Shown: positions 37,306 through 49,485 of the stretch, piece after piece | How the letters are laid out: every line of letters starts with the position of its first letter | How positions within the stretch are numbered: position 1 is the stretch's first letter | DNA from: Rostrohypoxylon terebratum | Taxonomy: Eukaryota; Ascomycota; Sordariomycetes; Xylariales; Hypoxylaceae | Assembly (NCBI GenBank): GCA_022497145.1 | Contig: MU385859.1 | Location: forward strand, 248,001 to 312,000 | Length of the DNA: 64,000 nt | Direction: 5' to 3' | The notes under the pieces: generated by a model | The model's database searches: none | Told to the model about the DNA's origin: nothing | Seen by the model: only the letters and a program-made list of their open reading frames with translations | Made by a program: the position numbers and the translations under genes

Positions 37306-37335
37306 ACCAAGAAGACCAAGAAGACCAAGAAGAGC
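37306..37335. repeat. 9-bp tandem repeat (AAGAAGACC units)
   Basis: Three to four copies of a 9-mer in intergenic DNA upstream of the exchanger gene. No coding role is apparent. Confidence 0.7.
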
Positions 37336-37884
37336 TAGGAAATCGAAGCGAAGCTACCTGGTGGTGGTGATCACGACTCGCCCGAACTATATTGCGCCTA
37401 GAAAGGTTGTTTCTGGATGTTAGCACTTTAGTCTTTAGTCTTTAGTAAAACCCCCCCCCTCTTATGTCTCATTTCCCTTTTCTAGAGGGCCAAAAAAACA
37501 AACAAAGGCTCTAGTCCTGGTAGCTTCTCTCTCGGCCCTGCGCCTCGTTTTCTGCACATTTTTTTGCTTGCTGCTCATTGCTCTCGGAGAAACCCAATTG
37601 AGTCCCAATGGTGTGTAAGTACAGATGACATCTTCTTTCTTTGGATTAGATCTCTCTCCAATATACCACATCGTACACCTAATACATCTACCCGATTGCA
37701 CGCCCGATTATTAGTCAGAACCCTTTTCCCTCCCCCTTCCTTTCTGTTTTCTCTTAAGATTTTTGTCGCTCTGCGTTCGTTACGTCCTGCAGGGCATGCG
37801 GTTATTTGTCGCCACCGAGATATTGACGGACCGACCGATCACTCAGCATTTGTTTTGTTGGCTGGCTAACGATGACGCGCGACG

Positions 37885-39738
37885 ATGGATCGCGATTTAG
37901 TCAATTTACCCAGCTTCCACACCCAACTCCGCAAGACGGTAACGGGCTTGACGGTTGGTAGTCGAACTCATCACGAGAATGGAGAGCCGCACGAGGGCAC
38001 GCCTTTAATAAGTAATGGTACAATTAACCAGAATGGAAATGGGAACGGACATGGACCTGGGCACGGCAACAGCGAGACATGGGAGTTCTTATTCAATTCT
38101 CACTACACCCCAGGTGCCGACAATCCGAAGCCATGGGTGAAATATCCAGCGCATGTATGGCACATCACTAAAGCCACTCTTCTGAGCAGTACGTATTCCG
38201 CATAATCGGCACGCAGGTAGGGATAGTCATTATAGTCAATGTACTAAATTCAATTCTGATAGGTCCGGTCAATATTCTTCTCGTCGCCGTACCGATTGGT
38301 ATTGTCGCTGGCCAAGCCGGCTGGGACCCGGTCGCCGTGTTCGTCATTAACTTTTTCGCCATTATTCCTTTAGCTGCCGTGTTGTCGTTTGCGACCGAGG
38401 AAATATCGGCGAAGCTGGGCGAGGCTCTCGGTGGATTGCTCAATGCCACATTCGGAAATGCTGTGGAGTTGATCGTAGGACGGCCCCCAAACCCAACCCA
38501 TCCCAACCAGAAAATGACATGCATGATCTGTTTATTAACTTACCTTCCCTGCAGGTTAGCATAATCGCATTAAGAGATAGACAAATCGAGGTGGTAAAGT
38601 CGTCGATGATTGGCTCGATCCTGTCGAACCTACTCCTCGTCATGGGTATGTGCTTCTTCTTTGGTGGCATCGCCAATATGAGGGATGGCCATGGCCATGG
38701 CCAAGAACAGAGCTTCCAGACTATCACGGCCCAGACAACAGCTTCTCTTATGACACTGTCTGCCGCCTCCATGATTCTCCCCGGCACCGTAAGCACCCTA
38801 ATAACTTGTATGACTCGGGTGAAATTTAATACCAAGATTTTTAGTTGTTCATGATTATCAACGACAGTGACAAAGGAGACAACGCCGAACGCAATAACAT
38901 CATACTATCGCTTTCTCGCGGCACCGCCATTATTCTGCTCCTTCTTTACGTGCTGTACCTCTTTTTCCAACTAAGAACGCATCACAAGCTGTTTAGTGCT
39001 GAGTCGGGAGTCGAGTCGCAGCCGTCGCAGAACGAATCGCAGCTACCGGCCGAGGCTGCGGCCGAAAATGTGCGATCAGCGGTACAAGAGTCCAGCGAGG
39101 AGTCGGAAGAACCTCACATGAGTCCGTACTCCGCTGCCGGTGTCCTGATTGTCACGACTGTTTTGGTCTCTGTCTGCGCCGACTATCTAGTGGAAAGCAT
39201 AGACGCTCTGGTGGAACGCGCCCATATCAGCCGAAGTTTCATTGGTCTTATCCTTATTCCGATCGTGGGAAATGCTGCGGAACACGTTACTGCTGTTGTT
39301 GTGGCGATTAAAAATAAGATGGATCTTGCCATGGGAGTGGCTATCGGCTCCAGCATTCAGATTGCTCTTTTCGTGACACCCTTCCTCGTGGTTCTTGGAT
39401 GGATCATGGACAGAGATATGGACCTTCATTTCGAAACTTGTAAGTCAACTTGGTTCCCATAATTGTTCATTCTGCTAACAGTATTTAGTCGAAACCGTAT
39501 CTTTCGCATTGGCCGTGTTGGTTGTGATCTACACCGTCCAGGATGGAAAATCCAACTACCTCGAAGGCGCTATGGTAAATGTCACTCCTATTTCCCTGTA
39601 CAAGCAGCGATACTAATTTTGACGTAGTTAATGGCCCTCTACATTATCATCGCCTTAGCATTCTTCGTTACTCCTAGCCAGTACTTCAACACCGACTGGG
39701 TTGCCGATAAACTGAGCGCCGTGGTCGGATCGACATGA
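37885..39738 (+). CDS. Vacuolar Ca2+/H+ exchanger, CAX family (513 aa)
   Basis: Six exons: 37885-38188, 38263-38474, 38555-38788, 38845-39439, 39489-39574 and 39628-39738. All phases close. A ~100-residue hydrophilic N-terminus is followed by eleven predicted membrane segments. The two alpha-repeats are clear: GLLNATFGNAVELI and IVGNAAEHVTAVVVAIKNK, with the GNAxE cores that bind cation. Between them an acidic Ser/Glu-rich loop (QSSEESEEP) sits where the family has its acidic motif. The protein uses the vacuolar proton gradient to load Ca2+ and lowers cytosolic Ca2+, downstream of calcineurin signalling in fungi. The ATG follows a long pyrimidine-rich leader. Confidence 0.92.
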
Positions 39739-40714
39739 TCAGTACAATTCTCGAAGCAAAGAAACACGTTCTAGGTTTTCTCATTCGCATTCCACCCTCG
39801 AAGGGCGGATAAGCTACGCGCAAAAGTCGCGTAACGGTTCACGATTATACGTTATAGTCACCCGACACAACCCCTAGCAACGTGGCTAGAATCGGGGTAG
39901 ATAGTGCTACGAGTAGCGCATACGTAGAATTAGGTACTAGGTTCTCTTCGAACCATTGTTCTTTATCACACATCACGCATCCATTTTAGTCGTTTCAGCG
40001 GTTTTCTATGTCTTTTATCAGTGTATACTATAAGCAAGGGTCGGGTCGAAAAATGGAGAGGCGACTGGTACCGCCAGAAACAAGGTGGTTTGCGCGGTAG
40101 TAGGGACGCGGAGAGAATAGGTATATAGGTAGGGCTTTCTTAAAAGGGAGCAATAGACCAGATGTATTTCTATTTATGAAGTCTGTATATAGAATATATA
40201 CGAGTACTTTTCACCATGGAAATAGAAGCCAGTATGTGAATAGCTTCATCGGTACTTGGGTACAATGAACCCGACCTCTCGGCTCTTATCTGTAGGTAGG
40301 TCCAACCCAGTTATCTCCAATTCGGGTGGGTGTGGGGCTTGGGACTTGCGACTTGCGACTTGGCGGGGTAGCTGCGAGAAACGTCATTACCAAAGCAAGA
40401 CATTCAAGGTTGTCTTTTCCATTTGTCTTTTTGTCCCGGTACCTGAGAAAATACAACATCGTCCTATTGGAACTGGGGAACTCGAAGACTCTTTCTCCTC
40501 ACATCCCTCATATCCCTCATATCAATTCATATGTCGTGTTTCCGCTCCCTTTATAGGATACCATATCGATCGTCTATACTACGCCCATCTACACAATTCA
40601 CTGGTAGGCTTTAGCTACCTCTTTCGTCTTCCAGCACTGGTTTTCTAGGATGTAGAAAAATGTAGCGAGATCTAATCGTACCAACGTATAGGTGCTTGGC
40701 GCACATTCGCAACC
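39739..40714. other. Intergenic (exchanger to glyoxalase)
   Basis: The 3' region of the exchanger and the promoter of GLO1. ORFs here, for example 40256-40648, show no domain. Confidence 0.5.
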
Positions 40715-41997
40715 ATGGCGACGGCTACGAATACCAGTAACTACAAGTTCAACCACTCCATGTAAGACCGTGGCCTCACTATACATACATACCTCACAGA
40801 TAAAAAAGAGGCGATTATCGCTAAATTCTGCTACTTAATCGTAGGTTGAGAGTGAAGGACCCTAAAGCCTCCGGTATGCTCTCTCCATTTACCACCTACC
40901 CTTGACAAACAGCAGGTGACGGATAGCGTAACTAAATGAGGCACATGACGCCATAGTCAAGTTCTACGAATTCCTAGGCATGAGCTTAGTCAAGCACCTA
41001 CAGTTTCCCGAAGCCAAGTTCGACCTGTACTTCCTCGGGTACGACGGGCCGTCGGCGCACTCGCACGGCAACAGCACGTTCGACCGCCAAGGGCTCATCG
41101 AGCTGACGCACAACTACGGGACCGAGGACGACCCGAACTACAAGGTCAACAACGGCAACGCGGAGCCGCACCGCGGGTTCGGGCACGTGTGCATCTCCGT
41201 CGACAACATACGTGCCGCGTGCAAGAGGATCGAGGACGCCGGGTATAGGTTCCAGAAGAGGCTGCATGACGGCCGCATGAAGCATATCGCGTTCGCGCTG
41301 GACCCCGACGGGTACTGGGTGGAGATCGTCAGCTTGAGGAAGGGGAGCAAGGGCGCTGATGATCCCGAGGAGGAGGGGCTGACGACGGATGTTGGGACGT
41401 ATCGCATGGTGCGTTACTTATCGCCCCCCTGCCTCTCTCTCTCTCTCCTCTCCTGTGACCGAGCTAACACGCGCCCGCGAGGTAGAACCACACGATGATT
41501 CGCGTCAAGGATGCGGAGAAGAGTCTCAAGTGGTACAAGGACGTCCTAGGCATGAGTCTGTTCCGCACCAACGAGCAGCCCGCTGCTAAGTTTAACCTGT
41601 ACTTCTTGGGGTACCCGGGGACGAAGGGGATTCCCGAGGACGGGTTCACGGCTGACTATGAGGGGTTGTTGGAGTTGACGTGGAATTATGGGACGGAGAG
41701 TGACGAGGCGTTCAAGTATCACGACGGGAACTCGGAGCCCCAGGGCTTTGGACACATCTGTAAGTATTGCAGTTTTGAATTCATCATACGGTGAAAGTGG
41801 AGGTGAGCTAATAGGGAGCAGGTGTTTCGGTCGATAACCTCGATGCGGCGTGCGCGAGATTCGAAAGCTTGAATGTGAATTGGAAGAAGAGGCTTACGGA
41901 CGGTCGCATGAAGAATGTCGCATTCCTGCTTGATCCCGACGGATATTGGGTCGAGGTCGTACAGAACGAGCGATTTTCCGGACAGGATAACTTCTAA
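40715..41997 (+). CDS. GLO1: Glyoxalase I (lactoylglutathione lyase), tandem-domain, 325 aa
   Basis: Five exons: 40715-40761, 40845-40873, 40957-41408, 41486-41759 and 41822-41997. The second is only 29 nt. Two homologous glyoxalase halves follow each other. The metal-ligand motifs occur in both: NHSM / ELTHNYG / GFGHVC / YWVEI, then NHTM / ELTWNYG / GFGHIC / YWVEV. Each half thus keeps a His-Glu-His-Glu set, so both sites may be active as in yeast Glo1 (326 aa, nearly the same length). The enzyme turns the methylglyoxal-glutathione hemithioacetal into S-lactoylglutathione in the cytosol. Exon 3 is very GC-rich, suggesting strong codon bias. The gene converges on the MFS gene at 42265 with 267 bp between stops. 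Confidence 0.93.
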
Positions 41998-42264
41998 ATG
42001 GACTGAGGGAATGTATTTATCAATCCTATTATTGAGCCATCCAACGTATATCGCCTCATTAAAAAAAGGCAAATATGAACTGAAATAGCACACCAAGTGA
42101 ATTGTAAATAGCTCGCGAAAGATGAAGTGAATGTAAGTTGGACGGGTTTGGGGTCTTTTCTATGGCGGTCGATATACGCCACCAGTCCAGCAAGGTCCTC
42201 ATTTTATAAGCGCTTTGCACTGGTATCCATATTGGTCATCTAAGCTTTCCACGCTTCTGCGCGA

Positions 42265-43862
42265 TTACTCATCATCTCCTTGGATCCTCAGCCTCTCGGC
42301 CTGTTCTCTCTCCCTCTCCTTCTCTTTAAAGAATGCGAGTAAGCCAATGTCGTATGCTATCTTCAGGCATCCTGATGCGACGAAGGATACCCAGAACAGG
42401 TTCCGATCAACCAAGACACCTGTCAGGATCGGACCTAGGCTTTGAGCCGTAGTCTTTACGACGTTGACTGTGCCCATCACGGCTGTCCGTTCTCCGGGTA
42501 GCACGATGGTGGCTAGGAATGCGGAGCGGGGTCCACTGTCCATTGATTGTGTGCTGGAGTTTAGGACAAGGAAAACAAGTGCAAGGTGCAAGTCGCTTGG
42601 GACGCCGAGGAGGGCGCGGAAGACTTGTGATGGGAGGTGTGTAAACACCATGGTCTATTGGGGTGTTAATTGCCTAGATACTGGGATGGTGAGAATATGA
42701 CTTACGTTTACGTTGCCGAACCGCTTGGCCAAAGAGGAAGCAACAATCATGGAAGCTCCAGCGAGTATCTGCGTGACGAAGAATATTGTGCCCAATTTCC
42801 CTTCTTCGATATTGAACTGATACTTGAAATAATACGTGATCCATGATCTGATAGCATTTAGTTAATAGCCTCACGGAATACAGTTGGGTTACTTACAACG
42901 GAGCTAATCCAGATCCAAATGAATCTAAAGCGAAGAGAAGACAGAGTGTGATAACTACGGGGACGCTCTCTTTGCTAACGTCTGGTAGTAAAGCACGCAG
43001 TCCACGCTTAGGGGTTGGGGCTGCTTCCGCATTGCCCTCGAGCAGCGGCCTTGTCTCGTCGTCTCTCTGGCGACGCTGCTCCTGTTTCTTCTCCGATTCG
43101 ACGGAATGACTTAGGAGGACTGTCAAAGTAAGCTTTACGAGGCCGAGGATGACATATCCAACGTAAATAGCGCGATATGACCGGATAACGTCCCATTGGA
43201 GAGTATCGGTTAAGTGTTGGAGGACCCATCCGCAAACCATGCAACCGCAAGCCGTGCCTACAAGACCCAGAAGACTGTACCAAGCGTATACATCGCTTCG
43301 CTTCTTAGGATCAGTTAGCTGGGCGACGATGCTTTCTTCTATCGCCCGGAAGGGTCCGATCTCATTGCCACTTTATAGGAATTATCATTAGCATCTCCCT
43401 GATAGGTAATAGTGAATATCATTCCAATGAATACCTTGGGCTTATTACACCAATGATGGCGGCAATAAGAAGCACCCAATATGTCCCAAACAACGCGAAT
43501 ACGACGCCGCTAGCACTCATCAGAATAGCACCAAGCGCGAGTATGGCTCTCCGCCCCAGAGCGTCGGCGAATAGTGTCAAAAAGAAGCTTAAACATGTAT
43601 CTCCGACTAAGGTAAGAGTCATAAAGAGGCCAATCTCCGTCTTTGGGATCGTGAGAGCGTCTAGATACGCAACCAGGATTAGAGTCGATATACCATACGC
43701 GAACATCCGCACGAAGCGCTGGAGGCATAGTAACTTGACATCTCGCGAAGAGACGTACATGGAGACGAGACCGAGCTCTTCTAGAATTCGTTTAAGGAGG
43801 CCGTCTTTATCCGGGGCCAAGCCGGCGGCGCTTGGTGAAGAGTTATCCATGGTTTCTGTCAT
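42265..43862 (-). CDS. MFS transporter, unassigned substrate (477 aa)
   Basis: Four exons on the minus strand: 43862-43435, 43370-42897, 42847-42706 and 42654-42265. Introns are 49-64 nt and phases close. Twelve hydrophobic segments are split by a charged central loop (KKQEQRRQRDDETRPLLEG). TM2-3 carries the motif-A analogue FADALGRRAILALGA, and TM5 has LGLVGTACGCMVCGW. The C-terminus is Glu/Arg-rich (KEKEREREQAERLR). It belongs to the drug-resistance-like part of the major facilitator superfamily, but I do not recognise a subfamily with a known substrate. Expected in the plasma or vacuolar membrane. Its promoter lies in the 1.1 kb gap to the right. Confidence 0.85.
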
Positions 43863-44956
43863 AAAAAAAAGAGACTATGAGTAAGTGTTGGTTGGAGAAG
43901 AAGATATTTCCTTCAAACCTGTTCGATAGGCCAGATCGAACTATGAGTAACTGGTGGAGTATAAAGCCGAGCTCGTCGGATATATCACTCGACGAGGCGA
44001 GGCTATGATTCGAGATACAAGTCAAATAAACACTTTCCAAGACATAGGGATGTTTCTTCGGTGTCGTAGTATGATGAAACAATATGTACAAGGCAGATAG
44101 TGACGTCCTACCTAGTAATACACGTCAAGTACTAGGATCGTTGCTTCTACTAATGGGATTCCGGCGTTGAGATGTTCCAAGCTGTCGGTGACGCTGAGCT
44201 CGGAGTTAAGTTACCGTTTCGGTCGTCCAATAAAAAACTTAAGACGAGCCACCCCACCTTATCCACTGTGGGTAGGGTCCTTGGTGGGGGTTCGTGCATG
44301 AGCGAAGCTATCGTGGGTCGGCCTAGCATCAATGTTAGATGACGTATCTTCCATATTACTTCGTACATTGATTAGGATACAGGTATAGACGAGTGAGTAG
44401 ACCATTATGAGACTGAAACGTATCATAAAGAAAGTACTCGAGTTGGTAGATCCAGTCGAGAATCGCCGCGAAACTAAGGTCGTTGCATCTTCCTCACATC
44501 ACCACGAGCAGTGACTAGTGTAACGAAAATGCGCGCGAGTGAATTCGCGGGAAAGACAGCAAAAATTACAAGAATCGAAATGCCAGAGGCATCGCCGAAA
44601 GACAGGCAGCTCCGCGGTGTGAAATGCAGGCCGCCCGTCCTACCAACGCGAATTCTTGAGCTCGCGTTGATTTCTCAAGGTAAGTTTGATAAAATAGAAA
44701 GGAAGAAAAAAGTCGCTGGATTGGGAGCTGGAGTTTTGTAGCTTGGGGTGTGGGTCCTCGAGTGGAGTGGTGGAGTGGGGATATCCGCGCTTCCAAGGTT
44801 AGGTACCTCAGCGAAAGTTTTTGGGGGGCAGCTGCCTTCTTCTCCTGCTTTCTACATATTTGAGCAGATTGTTGCACGCGCTTAACTTTATTTAATGCGC
44901 GAATTTAAGGTTCAATTCATATCGGAAGTCCCAATCCATCTATATACTGCTTAAGA
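43863..44956. other. 1.1 kb intergenic
   Basis: Promoter of the MFS gene at left and 3' region of the transporter at right. The short ORFs at 44511-44741 (+) and 44566-44877 (-) show no features. Confidence 0.5.
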
Positions 44957-46829
44957 CTAGAGCCTATATCTGAAATGCTTGTTCTGTTTGTCCGTTAAAT
45001 CCTCGAAACCCTCCATCAACTCTTCCTCTACCTCAGCATGCTGGCCCAGCTTGTCACGCGTTCGGTTGTCAACCCAACACCAGAGAGTATACAAGCCCTG
45101 GAGTGCTATCCCAGCACAATAAGTGCCGAGGAGACCTTTGATCGCCGTTGGATACCTCGGTGCTTCGTTGGATAGGAAAAGGTGTGGGCCGATGATGCTA
45201 AGTTCAATATTGTTAGCAGATCTCGTCGTGTTATCTCGATCATTGCGGTTCAACTTACTTTCCAACAACGAAACACACGAAATAGATGCCCATCGATGCA
45301 CTTCTCTTAGTATGCCCAGCTATGTTAAGACCAGGAAGTGTCCAATTCAAGATGATCGGAGAGCCAATGACACTCTGCAGCCAACACATTGCAACAAGCG
45401 CGTATCGATGCTCGATATTGATAGTGAGGATACCGATGAGACCAGCTATTCCGGGCAAACATCCGAGCATGATCGTTATGCCAACCATGTTAGGAATCTG
45501 CGAGATTCGTCCAAAAAAGAGACAGAAGACAATTTCGAATGCTCCTCCCGGAGCTTGCAGCAGAGATGCCCTGAGTGCGTCAAAATTAAAACCTTTGATG
45601 ATAGCCGACATGAAATTGGTCGCGGCGCCGTTGAGGATCCCCATTGCTATTGCGCTCATCCATAATAAATAACACTTTCCATCGAACAAGGCCTCTTTAA
45701 TCTGGTAGGTTCTGATGGTCGAATCCTTTAGGCCTATCTGATTTTCGGAGACACGCCAGACGGCAACGACACGTTCGTACTCTGTCAACATCTTTGCGTT
45801 ATGCGGTCCGTCGGGGAGGAAAAGTAAGATCACAAACCCCCACACAAAAGTAAGGGCGCCGACTATCTACACGCACGCACATCATTTAGCTCCTGTCATA
45901 GAGATTCAAAAGAGGAAAGGTAAGGTATACCAAGAAAATCAGCTTCCACTGGGCAATATATAATCCTTCCGCTGAGCCCGAGGCATAAGCGAGAAGTGAT
46001 CCTAGGATATTCGAGACACCGTTGGTACATAGCCAAATAGAGCTTCGCATTGTCTGCTCTTTTCTCGTCCAAAGCATCGAAGTTAGGAGAACCCACGCTG
46101 GCGAGATACACGCCTCGAGCATTCCAAGAAAGAAGCGAACAGCAAAAAAGCCGCTGAAATTGAACACGGTAGCTTGCAGCATGCATACAATTCCCCAAAT
46201 AAACAACATGCAGCCCACCAGCTTCCCTATAGCTATGCGCTGCAGCAACATATTCCACGGCCAGGCGCCGCCTTGGGGAGACGAAGTAAGCTTTGTGTTT
46301 TCTTCAATATTTGAGGATCATCACGTACAGAGCCAACCAAAGTATAATGCGGAAGCGACCCACGAATAATCGTCGCCCGACATATTGGTATCGCGTTGCA
46401 AGCCATACGCATTAGAGTAGTTCAGACTACAAATAATTAGTATAAAAGTCCATCGGCGAAACATGGAGCGAATCGTACGTTTGCTTATCGAGGAACGACA
46501 ACATATACGTTGTCATCATCTTTATGAAGGCCCTCACGTTAGGAACGAGTTTCGTCAAAGTAGGATGCAAGTTCCAATCGGCATACCATCGGAAGCACCA
46601 AAAGATCCAATTTCCATCGAACCTTCACAGCATCTGCTTCAAGCTGTGCCCTGTCATATTGAAGCGACTTTTGTAGCATATCTTTGCCCAGCTGATTAAG
46701 ATCATTTCGCCGGTGGATTAGACGCTGTATTGCATTCTCTTTTGGTAATTCAAGGCCAATCCCCGACTCGACGTCGACCGGGCTCTTGGCGATTGAGGTC
46801 TCGTTCTTCTTGGTCATTTTCGCATCCAT
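44957..46829 (-). CDS. Anion:cation symporter family permease, Dal5-like (523 aa)
   Basis: Six exons on the minus strand: 46829-46587, 46519-46479, 46426-46329, 46271-45931, 45866-45259 and 45197-44957. Introns are 52-67 nt and all phases close. The N-terminus has KVRWKLDLLVLP before TM1, then FLDKQTLNYSNAYGL, WPWNMLLQRIAIGK, FAVRFFLGMLEACISPAW and LPDGPHNAKMLTEYER. This run of motifs is diagnostic of the fungal allantoate/nicotinate/tartrate-type (ACS) permeases. They import small organic anions or amide-type nitrogen sources with protons. It is divergent from an amidase gene across 675 bp rich in GATA sites, which suggests uptake of that enzyme's substrate. The exact substrate cannot be read from sequence. 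Confidence 0.88.
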
Positions 46830-47504
46830 CTTGAGAGTAATCCTCAGGAGGGAAAAACAACCTCACAAGCTTGTGAAAGATGAGGAGCTGTTAAATGCTA
46901 TATACGGGACCCTGATAGCTGAGGCACATGCATGATAAGATCCTTCTTACGTCTATTGGTTACTATAGGGTAGGATGTGGTGTTGGCGTCTTGTCGGTAC
47001 TTTATCCGACCTATCAGCTCCGCTTGGAGAAGTATCGTATGCCACCTAGGTATTCTCACGCGAACCTATACTCGGACCAGCGAGTCTTGCGTAACTCTGT
47101 AAGCTTGATTCTAGAGGAAGTCAACTTTCCAAGAAGCGACTCATCAGATAGGCAGTGTCCTATCATAATAAAGATAAGAGAGCGTGAAAAAACAACCTTG
47201 AAGTTAGAGAAGGATTTCTTGAGGCATCTTGGTCTAGATTATCTGATAATCTAGCATATTGCAAAGCTATAAAATTGGTAATAGGTAAGTTCATTATATC
47301 CCTTGTTCAGCTCCCCCTCATCTCATCCCCAATACTTCGGATACCAACGCCGACCTATACCCCACACTCCCACAAAGGGGGTGCCATTCCTCGAGGTTAC
47401 GCCGTATGCCTATATGAGGGGCCGCGCCTATTTCAACGTATATTCACTGGATGTTTTCTACGATATGTCTTTCTTGGACATATTGGATATATCGATATTT
47501 GAAG
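46830..47504. promoter_or_regulatory. Shared divergent promoter with GATA-factor sites
   Basis: The 675-bp gap holds at least five GATA-core sites: 46914-46918 (TGATAG), 46934-46939 (TGATAAG), 47147-47151 (AGATAGG), 47173-47178 (AGATAAG) and the close pair at 47239-47249 (TTATCT and TGATAA). AreA/NIT2 binds HGATAR, often in close pairs, to switch on nitrogen-catabolic genes when ammonium and glutamine are low. Clustering of such sites between an amidase and a permease gene fits this control. Confidence 0.5.
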
Positions 47505-49273
47505 ATGGGTGACAGCAACGTTCCAGCTCCCAGGAAGTCCTGGAAAGAACTGCAAGGAGCCAAGTATGCCGAGCGTGATTCGAGGATTCCAGCAGAGTGG
47601 AAATTGAAGAAAGAGGACTTTCCGCCGGAGGATACGGTTGACCTTCGTCCTTTTGTTACTTCAGGCGGGATCTTGTCTCCGGCAGAGCTAGCCATCACCA
47701 GCGAAGAGTATGATGCGACTTCTCTAGCTGCTGCCATCGCCGGTGGCAAACTCACAGCTTTAGAAGTTGTGACGGCATTTTGCAAGCGTGCTGCTGTAGG
47801 ACATCAGCTATGCAACATGCTCACTGAGATTATGTTCGCGGATGCACTCAAGAGAGCTAAGGAACTAGACGATATCTTCAAGAGTACGGGGAAAGTTGTT
47901 GGTCCGCTGCATGGGGTTCCGATGACTTTCAAAGAGTGCTTCCATTTTAAGGGGTACGATTCGACTAATGGATACATGTCTCGAGTCTTCCAGCCAGCTG
48001 ACCGAACGTCACCGTTGCCGGAACTCTTACAAGCTGCGGGGGCAGTCATCATCTCTAAGACGAATGTGCCTCAGACTATGCTTGTCGCAGAGAACGACAA
48101 TAATGTATTTGGGCGCTCCAAGAACCCCGTGAACTCTCGTCTAACTAGCGGCGGAAGTAGTGGGGGCGAAGGCTCGAGTCAGGCTTTCAGATGCAGCGCT
48201 CTTGGTGTCGGCACTGATGTTGGGGGGTCGATTCGAATACCGGCAGCTTGTAATGGCATCTATGGATATAAGCCCAGTTTCGGAGTCATTCCTATGATCG
48301 GGTACTCTTATTCTGGCTGGACGGGATCAAACACAGGAATTCCGGCTGTTACAGGCCCTCTAGGGCATTCGGTGCGCGACCTCGACCTTTTCGCCAGCGT
48401 AGTCAGAGCTGCGAAGCCTTGGTCCTTCGATCCTGCTGTCATTCCGAATATTATGGAGCTTGATATTTCGTCGCGGAAGCCCGTCGTCGGCGTTATATAC
48501 GAATCTGGACTAACTCCTCACCCGCCAGTGCGTCGGGCTATGAGAGAAGCTGTGTCTAAACTCAAAGCTGCCGGGTTTGAGATCAAAGAGTTCAACCCGC
48601 CGGATTTCGTCAGCATACGCGATATCACCGAGCAGCTTTTCACTCTTGACGGGCTCTCATACCCCAAGCAAGAGTTTGCCAAGTCGGGAGAGCCCGTGGT
48701 GCCAAGTGTCATAAAGATCGGGTTCTGGGACATCCCTCCCAAGACGCAAGAGGAGGCGTGGATGTGGAATACGAAGAAGGGGCAGGTCCAGAAGGAGATG
48801 TTGGACGAGTGGCAGCGGGTGGGTTGCGACGTCGTCCTGGCGCCTGCCGGTCCCCACACGGCCGTACTGCCGGGCGATTGGACCAGCGACATCTACACGG
48901 TGGCTTGGAACGTGTGCGATGTAATGTCCCTCCGAATCAAATGGCCCCTTAAGCGAAGATCTAACGTGGTATTGTTTGTTTAGTACCCTGCCATCATCGT
49001 ACCTTTCACCCATGCCGACCCGGCTCTCGATCCGAAGGACACCCACTTCGTACCTAAGCACGAGGCGGATCAGAAGAACCAGGATATGTGTATGCAAAGC
49101 CCCAACATAGGACTCCGGGTTGTAGTAGCTAGCTAACTTTTGGCACCACAGATGATCCCGAGCTTTTCAGGGGGGCGCCGGTAGCTTTGCAGATAGTCGG
49201 GCCAAGGCTCGGCGATAAACAGCTACTCAAAGATGTCGAATTGCTTGATAGCATCCTCAACGGCACTGTTTAG
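47505..49273 (+). CDS. Amidase-signature hydrolase, acetamidase/FAAH type (547 aa)
   Basis: Three exons: 47505-48920, 48984-49089 and 49152-49273. Introns are 63 and 62 nt and phases close. The Ser-Ser-Lys triad is complete: Lys143 in GVPMTFKECF, cis-Ser218 in GGSSGGEGS and nucleophile Ser242 in GTDVGGSIRIP. The 24-residue Ser-Ser spacing equals that of FAAH. The enzyme hydrolyses carboxamides to acid plus ammonia or amine. The fungal acetamidase AmdS belongs here, but many paralogues have other substrates. The in-frame ATG at 47451 would add 18 hydrophobic residues; 47505 (MGDSN) is chosen because family members start with this kind of hydrophilic N-terminus. The neighbouring permease suggests a nitrogen-scavenging pair. 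Confidence 0.9.
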
Positions 49274-49386
49274 TGTTTGTCTATTTGTTTGCTGAGCTTG
49301 AATAGGTACACAGGACCCCAGGTAGTCAACAGTACTAGCAAAATAGGTAGTATTTTTTCTAAACATTTCGTCTTCTATTTACATAG

Positions 49387-49476
49387 CCCTCGGTAGTCTA
49401 TTTGGTCATGACATTCGACTATAATTAGATGTGATTGTCTATCGAAAAGTCACCGGTTCGATTCCGGTCCGAGGGA
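49387..49476 (+). tRNA. tRNA-Tyr with AUA anticodon, 16-nt intron
   Basis: A full cloverleaf: acceptor CCCTCGG/CCGAGGG, a D-stem with three firm pairs (GTC/GAC), anticodon stem TTCGA/TCGAA, T-stem ACCGG/CCGGT with TTCGATT loop and discriminator A. The C1-G72 pair and intron position 37/38 are marks of eukaryotic tRNA-Tyr. The intron is 49425-49440. The anticodon reads ATA where tRNA-Tyr normally has GTA, a single G-to-A change. A T5 terminator follows at 49481-49485, and box B (GGTTCGATTCC) is intact. It is probably transcribed. It may decode UAU (with inosine also UAC) or be a mutated, minor copy. Anticodon AUA is rare for Tyr. Confidence 0.8.
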
Positions 49477-49480
49477 ATCC

Positions 49481-49485
49481 TTTTT
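49481..49485 (+). terminator. Pol III terminator of tRNA-Tyr
   Basis: A T5 run four bases after the discriminator, followed by further T-rich sequence. Confidence 0.7.

Larger units (their letters stand above)
35389..37884. other. 2.5 kb intergenic with a MITE-like inverted repeat
   Basis: No gene is recognised. It contains the inverted repeat at 36640-36808, a 9-bp tandem repeat at 37306-37335, a C9-type run near 37450 and pyrimidine-rich DNA near 37715-37760 that is probably the leader of the Ca2+/H+ exchanger gene. Confidence 0.6.
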
